NCBI GenBank assembly: GCA_964622305.1
Contig: CAZUPR010000006.1
Coordinates: 1 to 49,050, forward strand
Source: SKKY01 sp964622305
GTDB taxonomy: Bacteria > Bacillota > Peptococcia > Peptococcales > SKKY01
Direction of reading: 5' to 3'
DNA: 49,050 bases
This document shows positions 29,883 through 39,826 of the stretch, one piece after another; position 1 is the stretch's first letter, and every line of letters begins with the position of its first letter. Both the position numbers and the translations under genes were made by a program. Below the pieces are notes generated by a model that was not told the DNA's origin, made no database searches, and worked only from the letters and a program-made list of their open reading frames with translations.

Positions 29883-32480
29883 ATGTATTCTAATACGCCC
29901 ATGTTAAGACAATATAAGGCCATAAAAGATGCTCACCAGGAGTGTATCTTATTTTATCGACTGGGAGATTTTTATGAGATGTTTGGCGATGATGCTCTTC
30001 TTGCTTCAAAGGAGCTGGAAATAGTTTTAACTGCAAGAGATGCCGGAGCTGGTAATAAAATACCCATGTGTGGTGTGCCCTATCATTCTGCTGAAAGCTA
30101 TATTGCCAACTTAATTGAAAAAGGCTACAAGGTTGCCATCTGTGAACAAACAGAGGACCCTGCCCAGGCCAAAGGTATCGTCAAAAGAGAAGTCGTGAGA
30201 ATAATTACACCAGGCAGTCTTATTGAAGGAAAGCTTCTTGAGGAGGGAAAAAACAATTTTTTACTTTCCCTTTACAGGAGCAGAAAAGACCTTTGGGGCT
30301 TGGCTGCTGTTGATATATCCACTGGAGAGTTTTACTCTACAGAAATTTCTTCTGACAAAAAAATTCTTGATGAAATAGCAAAATATAATCCGGCAGAAAT
30401 AATTCTTCCGGAAAAAGAAGGTGAGGATTTTAAAGAAATTATCAGGAAAAGATACCCTGAGGTTTTTATAAACTCCCATTCAGACTATTCTTATAGCAGT
30501 GACTTTGCCACAAGGCTTATTAGTCAGCAGCTAAATATTCAATCCTTAGACAGTATTGGCTTGTCAGAATATAAAGCAGCCATTTCAGCAGCAGGAGGGG
30601 CTCTTGATTATTTAAAGTATAATCAAAAAAGCTCTCTGACAAATATCTTCAAGATTAATTATTACCATCCTGAAGATAAGATGCTTCTGGATTGGCCAAC
30701 CAGAAAAAACCTGGAAATTTTTGAATCTAACAATCCCAATAAAAGAAAATCATCTTTGCTGGATATAATCGATTATACTAAAACTTCCATGGGAGGCAGG
30801 AAGCTTAAAGCCTGGCTTTCACAACCCCTTACAGATTTAAGTCAAATTAACAGGAGATTAGACTTTACCAAAGCTTTTTTGGACAATTTAGATTTATCTG
30901 ATGAAATAAGAGATTTCTTAAGCAATATCTATGATTTAGAAAGAATTATAGCCAGGATTGCTTTTGAAAGCGCCAATGCCCGCGATCTTCTGGCCTTGAG
31001 AAATTCTTTAGAGGTTTTACCAGAAATTAAACAGAAGTTAAATGACTATGGTAATCCTTTAATCAAAGATATGTCAGTAAAAATAGACAGCATGGATAAT
31101 TTATACGATTTGCTTAAGAGGTCAATTCTTGATGACCCTCCTTTTACAGTTAGAGAAGGAGGCCTGATAAAAGATGACTACAATAAGGACCTTGATGAAT
31201 TACGAAATATCTCCCGTCATGGCAAGGACTGGATTTCCAGCCTTGAAAGAAGTGAAAGGGAAAAAACAGGTATAAAAAACTTAAAAATTGGCTATAACAG
31301 GGTTTTTGGCTACTATCTGGAAATTACCAAGTCTAATATCCACCAGGCACCAGACTATTTTATCAGAAAACAAACCCTCGCTAATGCAGAGAGGTATATC
31401 ACTCCGGAGCTTAAAGAAATGGAGGCTAAGGTAACAGGGGCTGATGAAAAAATTAAGACTTTAGAGTATGAAATTTTCTCAGAAATTAGAAACCAGCTAA
31501 AAGTTAATTACTCTAAAAAGATAATAGATTTGGCTGAAAAAATTTCTGAATTAGATCTTTATCTTTCACTTTCTCTGTCAGCCTTAAAAAATAACTTTAC
31601 CAGGCCTGAAATGAATGATTCAAATCTTTTACAAATTGAGGCCCTCAGGCACCCTGTGGTAGAAAAAAATTTAGAAGGGGAGAGCTATATACCCAATGAT
31701 GCCTATATGGATCAGACAAATTACAATTTTCTGATTATCACGGGCCCCAATATGGGCGGAAAGTCTACCTACTGCCGTAGTATTGCCCTGGCAGCTGTTT
31801 TAGCTCAAACAGGATCTTTTGTTCCGGCTAAATATGCAAAATTGCCGGTTTTCGACCGGATCTTTGCCAGGATTGGTGCCAGTGATGACCTGACGACCGG
31901 ACAAAGTACTTTTATGGTTGAAATGAACGAGGTTTCTAATATTGTCAGCAATGCCAGTGAAAAAAGCTTGATAATTTTAGATGAGGTAGGCAGGGGTACA
32001 TCCACATATGACGGACTATCCCTGGCCTGGGCTCTTACAGAATATATAAGTCAGAAAATCAAGGGAAAAACCCTTTTTGCCACTCACTATCATGAATTAA
32101 CGGAACTGGAAAATAAGTATGATTCCATTAAGAACCTAAATGTTAAGGTTGCTGAAGATGGAGATAAAATCATTTTTTTACATGAAATTGGCCCCGGCAG
32201 GGCAGACAGAAGCTATGGGATTCAAGTTGCAGAGCTGGCTGGCTTACCCAGAGGGATAATCAATCAGGCTAAAAAGATTTTACTGGAACTTGAAAAAAAT
32301 AAAAATAACTATAAACAGATCTCTTTTGACCAGCTAATGGAAGAAAACACTTTTTTAGCAGAGACTGACAATAGCTTGCAAAGTGAGATTATAGACCAGC
32401 TGGAAAAAATAGAAATTAACCAGATAACTCCCCTTGAAGCCCTAGCAATTTTAGACGCTTTAAAAAAGCAATTGAATTAA
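29883..32480 (+). CDS. mutS: DNA mismatch repair protein MutS
   Basis: MutS recognises mismatches and recruits MutL. At 865 aa it is full-length MutS1. The mismatch-reading motif is GDFYEMF (F30, E32). The connector, lever and clamp regions follow. The ABC-type ATPase has Walker A ITGPNMGGKSTYCRS near 620, signature region STFMVEMNEVSNI and Walker B LIILDEVGRGTSTYDG, then TLFATHYHELTEL. Start after TGGAGGTA. It begins an apparent long transcript in which I see no terminator until 45412. Confidence 0.97.
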   Translation: MYSNTPMLRQYKAIKDAHQECILFYRLGDFYEMFGDDALLASKELEIVLTARDAGAGNKIPMCGVPYHSAESYIANLIEKGYKVAICEQTEDPAQAKGIVKREVVRIITPGSLIEGKLLEEGKNNFLLSLYRSRKDLWGLAAVDISTGEFYSTEISSDKKILDEIAKYNPAEIILPEKEGEDFKEIIRKRYPEVFINSHSDYSYSSDFATRLISQQLNIQSLDSIGLSEYKAAISAAGGALDYLKYNQKSSLTNIFKINYYHPEDKMLLDWPTRKNLEIFESNNPNKRKSSLLDIIDYTKTSMGGRKLKAWLSQPLTDLSQINRRLDFTKAFLDNLDLSDEIRDFLSNIYDLERIIARIAFESANARDLLALRNSLEVLPEIKQKLNDYGNPLIKDMSVKIDSMDNLYDLLKRSILDDPPFTVREGGLIKDDYNKDLDELRNISRHGKDWISSLERSEREKTGIKNLKIGYNRVFGYYLEITKSNIHQAPDYFIRKQTLANAERYITPELKEMEAKVTGADEKIKTLEYEIFSEIRNQLKVNYSKKIIDLAEKISELDLYLSLSLSALKNNFTRPEMNDSNLLQIEALRHPVVEKNLEGESYIPNDAYMDQTNYNFLIITGPNMGGKSTYCRSIALAAVLAQTGSFVPAKYAKLPVFDRIFARIGASDDLTTGQSTFMVEMNEVSNIVSNASEKSLIILDEVGRGTSTYDGLSLAWALTEYISQKIKGKTLFATHYHELTELENKYDSIKNLNVKVAEDGDKIIFLHEIGPGRADRSYGIQVAELAGLPRGIINQAKKILLELEKNKNNYKQISFDQLMEENTFLAETDNSLQSEIIDQLEKIEINQITPLEALAILDALKKQLN

Positions 32481-32512
32481 AAATACTAACTTAAAAAGAA
32501 GGAGGAATTAAG

Positions 32513-34156
32513 ATGATTCTTGGTATTGATATCGGTGGAACCTACTCAGATGGGGTTCTTATTAAAGACAAGCAAATTGTAAAACAAGTAAAAATAAAAA
32601 CTAAACCGGATAATTTAATTGAGTCTATTGAGGGAATAAAAAAAGAAGCAGAACTTGTAGAAGGCCAAATAAAAAAGCTTGTTGTCAGCACAACTTTAAT
32701 GACAAATTTTATAGTAGAAAAAAAATATGATCATACTGGTCTTCTCTTAATTCCTGGTCCTGGTATGACTTATAATGATCAGATTTTTCCTTTTCCTTAT
32801 AGGGTTATCTCTGGCGGTGTAGACTTTCAAGGAAGATTATTTGCAGATTTAAATGAAAAAGAAGTTGATCTGGCCATCAGAGAACTTGCAGCTATGGGAA
32901 TTAAGAGGATTTCTATAAATGCCAAGTTTTCTCCCAGAAATCCCTATCTTGAAGATAAGGCCCTGGCCTATGCAGAAAAAAACTTCCCAAATCTTAGTTT
33001 TGAAAAAGGCTCAGATTTAACTGGCAATTTAAATTTTATCAGAAGGGCAGTAAGCTCAGGTCTTAAAATGGCTTCGGCTCAGGTTTACCAAGACTTTTTA
33101 CAAGCTTTGCAGGAGGTTTTTCCTCAGGTAGAAGAAATAAGAATTTTGAAATCAGATGGTGGTTCTGTGCCCATAGAAGAATCTTCTTCCTATTCAGTAG
33201 ATACTATTTTTTCTGGTCCGGCAGCTTCTGCCTTTGGTGCCCTGGCTTTAATGAGGGATATAAAGTCTGCAGTAGTGATTGATATAGGCGGAACCACATC
33301 TGACTACAGCTTAATTTTAGAAGGAGAGCCGCTATTTGCCACCAAAGGAGTTAAAATAGACAACTTTTATACTATAGCCAGAGGCCTCAGCCTTTATTCA
33401 ACTCCACTTGGAGGAGACAGCAAAATCCTTCTATTCTCCGATAATTTTGTCTTTTCAAGAGAAAGAGGCCTGCCCTATATGGAGGGTGGCAGTGACTTAA
33501 CTATTTCTGATTGCCTCCTTTGTCTTAATGAAATTGAGATTGGCAACAAAGAAATGGCTCTGGCTGGTCTGGCCAAAGAAGCAGAAAAAATCAATCTGCC
33601 TCCCCAGGAATTAGCAGAAAAGATTCTCATGCAGGCAGGCAAAATTATTATAGAAAATTTAAAATCAGTAATTGATTATTGGGAAAGAGAGCCCAAATAC
33701 AGGGTCTGGCAAATTGAAAATAAAATGAAAATTCATCCCGACCTCTTATTTATCATCGGCGGACCTGCTAAAGGCCTGCAAAAATACATAGAGGCCAATA
33801 GCAAAATAAAAGTCCAAACTGACAACCGGGCTATGACAGCCAATGCACTTGGAGCAGCTTTAGCTAAAGATTCTTTTAACTCTTTTGTAAGAATCAACAC
33901 CTCAGAAGAGATGGTCTCCACAGGCTGGGGCTATCATGAAGAGAAAAAATTTAAGGGCAGGATTCATCCTGATGAGGCTTCTCTTTATGCCCTTTCTATT
34001 GGTAAAAAACATTTGGAAGAAAAAAATATAAGTGGGGAGTTAGCGGTCTTTGAACATGAAATTTTTAGCATAGTCAGACATGGTTACACAGACGGACAAA
34101 TTCATGAAATCCAAATTGGCCTTCCCCCAGGTATAAGAGGAGGAATAGAATTATGA
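32513..34156 (+). CDS. HyuA-like hydantoinase/oxoprolinase-family protein
   Basis: The 547-aa protein belongs to the hydantoinase A/oxoprolinase ATPase family, related to N-methylhydantoinase and acetone carboxylase subunits. Two actin-like phosphate loops are visible: ILGIDIGGTYSDGVLI at the N-terminus and VVIDIGGTTSDYSLI near residue 260, with IFSGPAASAFGALAL between and IIGGPAKGLQKYIE near 415. No HyuB partner is nearby, so the substrate cannot be named. The start follows AAGGAGG. The stop overlaps the start of the deacetylase-like gene, which suggests a joint function. Confidence 0.85.
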   Translation: MILGIDIGGTYSDGVLIKDKQIVKQVKIKTKPDNLIESIEGIKKEAELVEGQIKKLVVSTTLMTNFIVEKKYDHTGLLLIPGPGMTYNDQIFPFPYRVISGGVDFQGRLFADLNEKEVDLAIRELAAMGIKRISINAKFSPRNPYLEDKALAYAEKNFPNLSFEKGSDLTGNLNFIRRAVSSGLKMASAQVYQDFLQALQEVFPQVEEIRILKSDGGSVPIEESSSYSVDTIFSGPAASAFGALALMRDIKSAVVIDIGGTTSDYSLILEGEPLFATKGVKIDNFYTIARGLSLYSTPLGGDSKILLFSDNFVFSRERGLPYMEGGSDLTISDCLLCLNEIEIGNKEMALAGLAKEAEKINLPPQELAEKILMQAGKIIIENLKSVIDYWEREPKYRVWQIENKMKIHPDLLFIIGGPAKGLQKYIEANSKIKVQTDNRAMTANALGAALAKDSFNSFVRINTSEEMVSTGWGYHEEKKFKGRIHPDEASLYALSIGKKHLEEKNISGELAVFEHEIFSIVRHGYTDGQIHEIQIGLPPGIRGGIEL

Positions 34157-35481
34157 AAAAAACAGGCATAATTTTTTTCCCGGCCTTTGACTGGGCCATA
34201 TCGTCAACTCACCCGGAAAGAGAAGAAAGACTTTTATATACAAGGGACCAGCTGATGGAAGAAGGTTTTTTAGACCTTGATAATATCATGGAATACAAGG
34301 CAAACATGGCCTCCTACAAGGATATTTTGCGGGCTCATTTTTGTATTCCCGGGCCGGAGAAGGTGGCCACAGTAGCCCATTTAATTGCTGCCGGTTCTTG
34401 TAATTTCCTGGCAGATCAGTTTATGGAAGGCAGGGTTAAAAATGCCTTTTCCCTGGTCAGACCTCCTGGCCACCATGCCATGTTTGTTACTTATGGCAAC
34501 CGGGGATTCTGTAATATTAACAACGAAGCTATCATGATTGAATACCTGAGAAGAAAATATAAGGTTAGAAGAATTGCTGTTGTCGATTCGGATGTCCACC
34601 ATGGAGATGGAACCCAGGATATCTTCTATAATGATCCCGATGTCCTCTTTATCTCTTTTCATCAGGATGGACGGACCCTCTATCCAGGTTCTGGTTTTAT
34701 TGATGAAGCCGGCGGGGTCAATGCCTGGGGCCGGACCATAAATATTCCTATGGCTCCTGGTACTGGTGATATTGGTATAGGCAGGATTACTGACCAGTTA
34801 ATTTTACCTATTCTAGAAGATTTTAAGCCCCAGCTTATTATTAATTCAGCAGGCCAGGACAATCACTTTACTGATCCCTTGGCTTCTATGCGTTTTACGG
34901 CAAAAGGGTATGGGCTTCTAACAGAAAAACTAAAGCCCGACCTGGTGGTTCTTGAGGGCGGATATGCTGTAGAATCGGCCTTGCCTTATGTTAATATGGC
35001 AGTTATTCTGGCCCTGGCTGGACAAGATTATTCTAAGATTATTGAGCCTGACTTAAGGGCAGATTTAATCCATGAGCGCAAAGAAGTGTTGGATCATACT
35101 GATGCCGTCATAGAAAGAGTCTGGCAGCTTTGGCAGGAGGCCAAAAATTATGATAAAGAAAAACTTTTTGGCAAAGGTAAATTTTACAGCAAGAAAAAAT
35201 CCATTTTTTATGACACGGATTACATCAGCGAAAATCAGATGGAAAAAGTAAGAATTTGTGATAAATGTGGCGGCTGGATAGGAATTAATACTTATCTGGA
35301 CCGGGGCCCCTATAAAGGCAATTCTTATTGCATTTCGATTCCTCTATATGCCTGTGACAAGTGCAGGGCAGAAGCAGAGGAAGAGTACCAAGAAAAGTGC
35401 AAGGAAAAGGCCTATGACAATGTCTATTTGCAAGACAAGAGGGAAGATAAATACCTTTTAAACGGGAAGGAATATATTTAG
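34153..35481 (+). CDS. histone-deacetylase-family protein with C-terminal zinc-knuckle extension
   Basis: The protein has the zinc amidohydrolase fold of the HDAC/AcuC/acetylpolyamine hydrolase family: RPPGHHA with catalytic His107/His108, DSDVHHGDGTQ with zinc ligands Asp147 and His149, SAGQDNH with ligand Asp236, and EGGYAVE with Tyr271. It is likely an active deacetylase; substrates could be acetylated polyamines, acetyl-lysine or small amides. After the catalytic domain, at about 365-405, two CxxC pairs (C369/C372 and C401/C404) form a likely zinc knuckle, which the core family lacks. Total length is 442 aa. It overlaps the HyuA-like gene by four bases and the mutL start by one. Confidence 0.88.
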   Translation: MKKTGIIFFPAFDWAISSTHPEREERLLYTRDQLMEEGFLDLDNIMEYKANMASYKDILRAHFCIPGPEKVATVAHLIAAGSCNFLADQFMEGRVKNAFSLVRPPGHHAMFVTYGNRGFCNINNEAIMIEYLRRKYKVRRIAVVDSDVHHGDGTQDIFYNDPDVLFISFHQDGRTLYPGSGFIDEAGGVNAWGRTINIPMAPGTGDIGIGRITDQLILPILEDFKPQLIINSAGQDNHFTDPLASMRFTAKGYGLLTEKLKPDLVVLEGGYAVESALPYVNMAVILALAGQDYSKIIEPDLRADLIHERKEVLDHTDAVIERVWQLWQEAKNYDKEKLFGKGKFYSKKKSIFYDTDYISENQMEKVRICDKCGGWIGINTYLDRGPYKGNSYCISIPLYACDKCRAEAEEEYQEKCKEKAYDNVYLQDKREDKYLLNGKEYI

Positions 35482-37217
35482 TGAATAGAATATATTTATT
35501 AGAAAAAAATGTTTTTGATAAGATTGCAGCTGGAGAAATTATTGAGGGCCCTGTCTCGGTTGTTAAAGAGCTTTTAGAAAACTCCCTGGATGCAGGGGCT
35601 GATATGATTGAAATTAGTATCGAAAATGCCGGCATGACTTTAATAAGGGTCAGGGATAATGGCTGGGGCATTCATAAGGATGACCTGGATAAGGCCTTTT
35701 TAAGCCATGCAACCAGTAAAATTAAGGATGAGGATGATTTAGACAGGATTGCCACCTTTGGCTTTCGTGGTGAGGCACTGGCCTCTATAGCAGCTGTTTC
35801 TGATATAGAAGTAATCAGCAGACGAGAGGATGATGACAGTGGCCACTATATTTCTATCAGCGAAAGTAAAATCCTTGAAAGAGGTCTAAAAAGACACCTG
35901 CAAGGAACCACAGTTGAGGTCAAGAACCTCTTTTTCAACCTGCCTGCCAGAAAGAAATTTATCTCAAACTATAATTTAGAGGCAGCTAAGATTAGTGAGC
36001 TTATCAGCAATTACTCCCTGGGGCATCCTCATAAAGATTTTATTTTAAAGAGGGATGGCCAGCTTATCATTGACAGCCGGGGCCAGGAAGGCTGGCTTAG
36101 GAGAACATCTTCAGTATTTAAAAGAAAAACTGAAGATCTGGTATATATTGACAAGGAAAGTGGATCTATAAAGCTTGAGGGAATCCTTTTCAAACCAGAA
36201 ATTACCAGGAACAATAGAAAGTCTCAGATTTTTTTTGTTAATGGCCGTCTGGTTAAGAGCAGCTTTTTAAGCTATCTCCTGGATGAAGCCTATGAAAATC
36301 TCCTGGAAAAAGGCCGTTTTCCCATGGCGGTTTTAAATATAGGCATCAAGGCTCAGATGATTGATGTAAATATCCACCCTGCTAAAACAGAAATTAGATT
36401 TTTAGAAGAAAAAAATTTGGCCCTTAGTCTAAAGGAAATGCTCAAAAGCTCCTTAATAGAAGCCCTAAATCCCTATCAGTTGCCTGCCAGGGTTCTTGAT
36501 AGAAAGATTGAAAACTATGAAAAAAAACAGGATTTTTATCAGCCACAAAAAATCGATTTTACTTTTCTGGAAGAGGCGGAAGATGATAAGCCTCTTTTTG
36601 TTCCAGAAGATGAGAAAAAAGAAAATTGGCTGGATGGTCTTAATATAATTGGCCAGTTTAAAAATACTTTTATCCTGGCAGAAAATGGCAAAGACTTTTT
36701 TATCATTGACCAGCATGTTGTTCATGAAAGAATCCTTTATGAAAGGTTCACCAAAGAAGTTAATGATAGAAAAATCCATAAGAGCACTCTTTTAAATCCC
36801 TTAATTTTACATCTGAACCCTATGGAAGAGGCATCCTTAATTAAAAACATCATTAGCTTAAGTGACCTGGGTTTTCTTATTGAAAATTTTGGCCCCGGTG
36901 CCTATTTGGTAAGAAGCCTGCCTGCTTCTTTAGAGATCCATAATCCTGAAGAGTTTTTTGCTGATTTATTGGAAGATTTGACCAGAAAATCAAATCTCAC
37001 TCCAGCCAGCCTTCGTGATGGTTTAATAACTATTGCCTCTTGCAAGGGAGCCATTAAGGCCAATGACCGCCTAAGTGAAGAAAAAATTGCCTACCTCATG
37101 GAGGAGCTGGCAAAGACAGACAATCCTTTTACCTGTCCTCATGGCAGACCAGTCTTTAAAAGGATTTCTATTAATGAGCTTTATAACTTTTTCCAAAGGG
37201 GTTCCTATCTTGACTAA
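35481..37217 (+). CDS. mutL: DNA mismatch repair protein MutL
   Basis: MutL couples mismatch recognition to strand incision. The 578 residues have the GHKL ATPase (IAAGEIIEGPVSVVKELLEN, DNGWGI, TFGFRGEAL, then GTTVEVKNLFFNLPARKKF). The C-terminal endonuclease-type domain has DQHVVHERILYE; the usual DQHA is DQHV here but the acidic residues are kept. CPHGRPVFKR supplies the second metal motif. It is therefore a nicking MutL, as expected without MutH. The start is GTG 35481, overlapping the preceding TAG by one base. Confidence 0.97.
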   Translation: MNRIYLLEKNVFDKIAAGEIIEGPVSVVKELLENSLDAGADMIEISIENAGMTLIRVRDNGWGIHKDDLDKAFLSHATSKIKDEDDLDRIATFGFRGEALASIAAVSDIEVISRREDDDSGHYISISESKILERGLKRHLQGTTVEVKNLFFNLPARKKFISNYNLEAAKISELISNYSLGHPHKDFILKRDGQLIIDSRGQEGWLRRTSSVFKRKTEDLVYIDKESGSIKLEGILFKPEITRNNRKSQIFFVNGRLVKSSFLSYLLDEAYENLLEKGRFPMAVLNIGIKAQMIDVNIHPAKTEIRFLEEKNLALSLKEMLKSSLIEALNPYQLPARVLDRKIENYEKKQDFYQPQKIDFTFLEEAEDDKPLFVPEDEKKENWLDGLNIIGQFKNTFILAENGKDFFIIDQHVVHERILYERFTKEVNDRKIHKSTLLNPLILHLNPMEEASLIKNIISLSDLGFLIENFGPGAYLVRSLPASLEIHNPEEFFADLLEDLTRKSNLTPASLRDGLITIASCKGAIKANDRLSEEKIAYLMEELAKTDNPFTCPHGRPVFKRISINELYNFFQRGSYLD

Positions 37218-38001
37218 AATAATTACCACCAGCCTTAAGGCAAAAGAGACTGATATCCTTGAAGCAAAAAAATCGGCCTGGGAATTTAATTTGCAATATA
37301 TTGAAAGAAAAAAACTTTCCTGGCAAGACTTTTTTGCCAGCCATGAGATAGATGAGGCTTTTATCCAAAAGGGAGAGGCTATAAATCTTGTAAATATAGA
37401 GGGAGAGGAGCTTTTCTTTCATCCGGGGACTGCCCTAATCAGAGGTATTCTCTTAGAAAGAGGAGATGGTGACCCTCTTATAGAAGCCATGGGTATAGAA
37501 AAAGATGAAAAGGTTTTAGATTGCACCGGTGGACTCTTAAACGATGCTCTTGTTCTTGCTTACTATTTAGACAAGGGGCAGGTTACTGCCCTGGAGAAAT
37601 CCAGAGATTTATATATAGTAACAAAGAGAGGCCTTTTAACCTGCGACAAGGGTTCCTTAAAACTTAGGGAGGCTATGGGCAGAATAGATTTAATAAACAT
37701 AAATTACAAGGACTTTTTACAAGACAGGTCTTTGGTAAAAAGTGGAGACTATGCTTCCATTTACTTTGACCCCATGTTTGCAGACCCAGTTGATGTCTCC
37801 CCAGGAATTTCTAAAATAAGGCTCTATGCCTCCTATGATTCTCTGGAAAAAAGCACCATAGAACTTGCCCTTAGCCTGGCTCAAAAAAGAGTTGTGGTAA
37901 AAATCAGAAATAATAACAGAGACTTTGTAAGCCAAATGCAGCCCCAGAAAATTATTGGAGGCGACAGAAGCCGGGTAAGATACGCTGTTTTTGAAAAATA
38001 A
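37210..38001 (+). CDS. class I SAM-dependent methyltransferase (RsmJ-like)
   Basis: The 263-aa protein has a methyltransferase core: LIEAMGIEKDEKVLDCTGGL as the SAM-binding loop region, VTALEKSRDLYIVTKRGLL, IDLININYKDFL, and YFDPMFADP, the last resembling the catalytic (D/N)P motif of RsmJ-type rRNA guanine N2-methyltransferases. The target is not proven. TTG 37210 is chosen because AAGGGG lies at 37196-37201; a longer frame from 37075 would overlap mutL by 140 bases. This gene often follows mutL in clostridia. Confidence 0.82.
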   Translation: MTKIITTSLKAKETDILEAKKSAWEFNLQYIERKKLSWQDFFASHEIDEAFIQKGEAINLVNIEGEELFFHPGTALIRGILLERGDGDPLIEAMGIEKDEKVLDCTGGLLNDALVLAYYLDKGQVTALEKSRDLYIVTKRGLLTCDKGSLKLREAMGRIDLININYKDFLQDRSLVKSGDYASIYFDPMFADPVDVSPGISKIRLYASYDSLEKSTIELALSLAQKRVVVKIRNNNRDFVSQMQPQKIIGGDRSRVRYAVFEK

Positions 38002-38018
38002 ATTAAGGGTATGTTTTA

Positions 38019-39449
38019 TTGAATGAAAGTCAAAGAAGGGCGGTGAAGCCTGTGAAAGAAAAAGTTGGTTATATAAAAAGTATCAGAGGCAGCGTTATTG
38101 AAGCTGTCTTTGAAGATGGAGTTCCTAAAATAAATAATAAGCTGACTGCAGGAAAAAATAATGAGCTTATTCTTGAGGTCAGCTCCTACATAGATGAAAA
38201 AACTATCAAGGCTATAGCCCTAACCTTTACTGCAGGCTTAGCCAGGGGAGATCAGGTTCTTGACACAGGCTATCCTGTTATGGTGCCAGTAGGAACTCAA
38301 ACTCTGGGCAAAATGTTTGATCTTTTTGGCAATCGCCTGGATTCAGATGAGAAACTGGACAATCCTCCCTACAGGTCTATCCACCAGGCCTCTCTGCCCT
38401 TTAACAGGAGGAGCTCTGGCGATGAAGTCTTTTATACAGGAATAAAGATTATCGATATTTTGACCCCTCTGCCTAAGGGTGGCAAGGCCGGTCTTTTTGG
38501 CGGGGCCGGGGTGGGCAAGACTGTTTTAATTACTGAACTTATCAATAATACTGCCCAAAAAACCAAAGGCTACAGTGTCTTTTGTGGTATTGGTGAAAGA
38601 TCCAGAGAGGCAGAGGAACTTTTTAGGGAAATAAAAGAAGCAGGAGTTTTAGAAAATGCTGTTTTGGTCTTTGGTCAGATGAACGAACCTCCGGGAGCCA
38701 GATTCAGGGTGGGTCATTCTGCTATGACCATGTGTGAATATTTAAGAGACCATGAAGAAAAAGATATTTTACTTCTAATTGATAACATTTTTCGCTTTAT
38801 TCAGGCTGGTTCTGAAGTTTCTGGCCTTATGGGAAAAATGCCTTCAAGGGTTGGTTACCAGCCTACCTTAAGTACTGAGTTGGCTGAGCTGCAGGAAAGA
38901 ATATCTTCAACTAAGTCAGGTTCTATAACCTCCATTCAGGCTGTTTATGTGCCTGCAGATGATTTTACAGATCCATCGGCAACTCATACCTTTACTCACT
39001 TGTCATCATCAGTAGTTTTATCCAGAAAAAAGGCTTCTGAAGGTATTTACCCTGCAATTGATCCTTTGGCTTCTTATTCTAAAATGTTAAATAAGGATAT
39101 AGTTGGCGAGAAACATTATAAGACAGCCCTGGAAATTAAAAAGAACCTGGCCAAATATGAAGAGCTAAAAGATATTATTGCAATGCTGGGGCTTGAAGAA
39201 TTATCAGCAGATGACCGGGCAACAGTTTACCGGGCCAGGAGGCTTGAAAGATTTTTAACCCAGCCTTTTTTTACAACAGAACAATTTACTGGCTTAGGTG
39301 GCCGTATGGTTGATATAGAAGATACTATTGATGGCTGTCAGAGAATCCTTGCAGATGAATTCCAGGATTTTATGGAGAGTGACCTCTACATGATTGGCAA
39401 GGTTGATGAGGCCTATGAAAAAAGAAAAGAAAGAGAAGGGAAAAAATGA
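38019..39449 (+). CDS. atpD: N-type ATPase subunit beta
   Basis: This is the catalytic subunit of an F-type rotary ATPase of the N-ATPase class. The 476-residue frame contains Walker A GLFGGAGVGKTVLITELINN near 160, CGIGERSREAEEL, QMNEPPGARFRVG, ILLLIDNIFRFIQAG, and the DELSEED-like IAMLGLEELSADDR. The start is uncertain: TTG 38019 follows AAGGG at 38005-38009, while GTG 38043 and GTG 38052 also fit, the last with GGTGA just upstream. It is the first gene of atpDCQRBEFAG, the order that defines N-ATPases, in place of the usual F-ATPase order. Confidence 0.95.
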   Translation: MNESQRRAVKPVKEKVGYIKSIRGSVIEAVFEDGVPKINNKLTAGKNNELILEVSSYIDEKTIKAIALTFTAGLARGDQVLDTGYPVMVPVGTQTLGKMFDLFGNRLDSDEKLDNPPYRSIHQASLPFNRRSSGDEVFYTGIKIIDILTPLPKGGKAGLFGGAGVGKTVLITELINNTAQKTKGYSVFCGIGERSREAEELFREIKEAGVLENAVLVFGQMNEPPGARFRVGHSAMTMCEYLRDHEEKDILLLIDNIFRFIQAGSEVSGLMGKMPSRVGYQPTLSTELAELQERISSTKSGSITSIQAVYVPADDFTDPSATHTFTHLSSSVVLSRKKASEGIYPAIDPLASYSKMLNKDIVGEKHYKTALEIKKNLAKYEELKDIIAMLGLEELSADDRATVYRARRLERFLTQPFFTTEQFTGLGGRMVDIEDTIDGCQRILADEFQDFMESDLYMIGKVDEAYEKRKEREGKK

Positions 39450-39826
39450 GAGTAAAATTGCTCCTTCCCTACAAGCAAATATTAGATAAAGAGGCCCTTA
39501 AAATTTCTGCTCCGGGCCTTGATGGCGATTTTCAAATTAAACCAAGACATGTTGATTTTACCTGGACTCTGGTACCAGGAATTCTTGAAATATATTATGA
39601 AGATGGTCTGGATATTTTTGCTATTGACAGTGGTGTTCTGGTAAAAAAGAAAGATCAGGTTTTTATTGGCGTTTTCAGGGCCGTTGAGGGAAATTCTTTA
39701 GAAGAGTTAAATCAATCAGTCTCTGAGCTCTTTAAAGAGATGACAGAGAGAGAAAAAGAGGCCAGGGTGGTTTTAACAAGGCTTGAAACAGAGACCCTTA
39801 AAAAATTTATGGAGCTGGAAAAATGA
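39446..39826 (+). CDS. atpC: N-type ATPase subunit epsilon
   Basis: The subunit forms part of the central stalk. The 126 residues show the N-terminal beta-barrel (LLLPYKQILDKEALKISAPG, then GDFQIKPRHVDFTWTLVPG) and a C-terminal helical hairpin. The LPxHxD-type motif of common epsilon is altered to KPRHVDF, as in N-ATPases. The start overlaps the atpD stop (ATGA). Confidence 0.9.
   Translation: MRVKLLLPYKQILDKEALKISAPGLDGDFQIKPRHVDFTWTLVPGILEIYYEDGLDIFAIDSGVLVKKKDQVFIGVFRAVEGNSLEELNQSVSELFKEMTEREKEARVVLTRLETETLKKFMELEK

Noticed and set aside
37075..37209. Longer N-terminus for the methyltransferase after mutL
   Set aside because: It overlaps mutL by about 140 bases and has no ribosome site. 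TTG 37210 has AAGGGG at the correct distance.
35481..37217. MutL endonuclease motif DQHV as an inactivating change
   Set aside because: The alanine of DQHA is replaced by valine, but the Asp, His and Glu residues and the CPHGRP motif are kept, so activity is expected.
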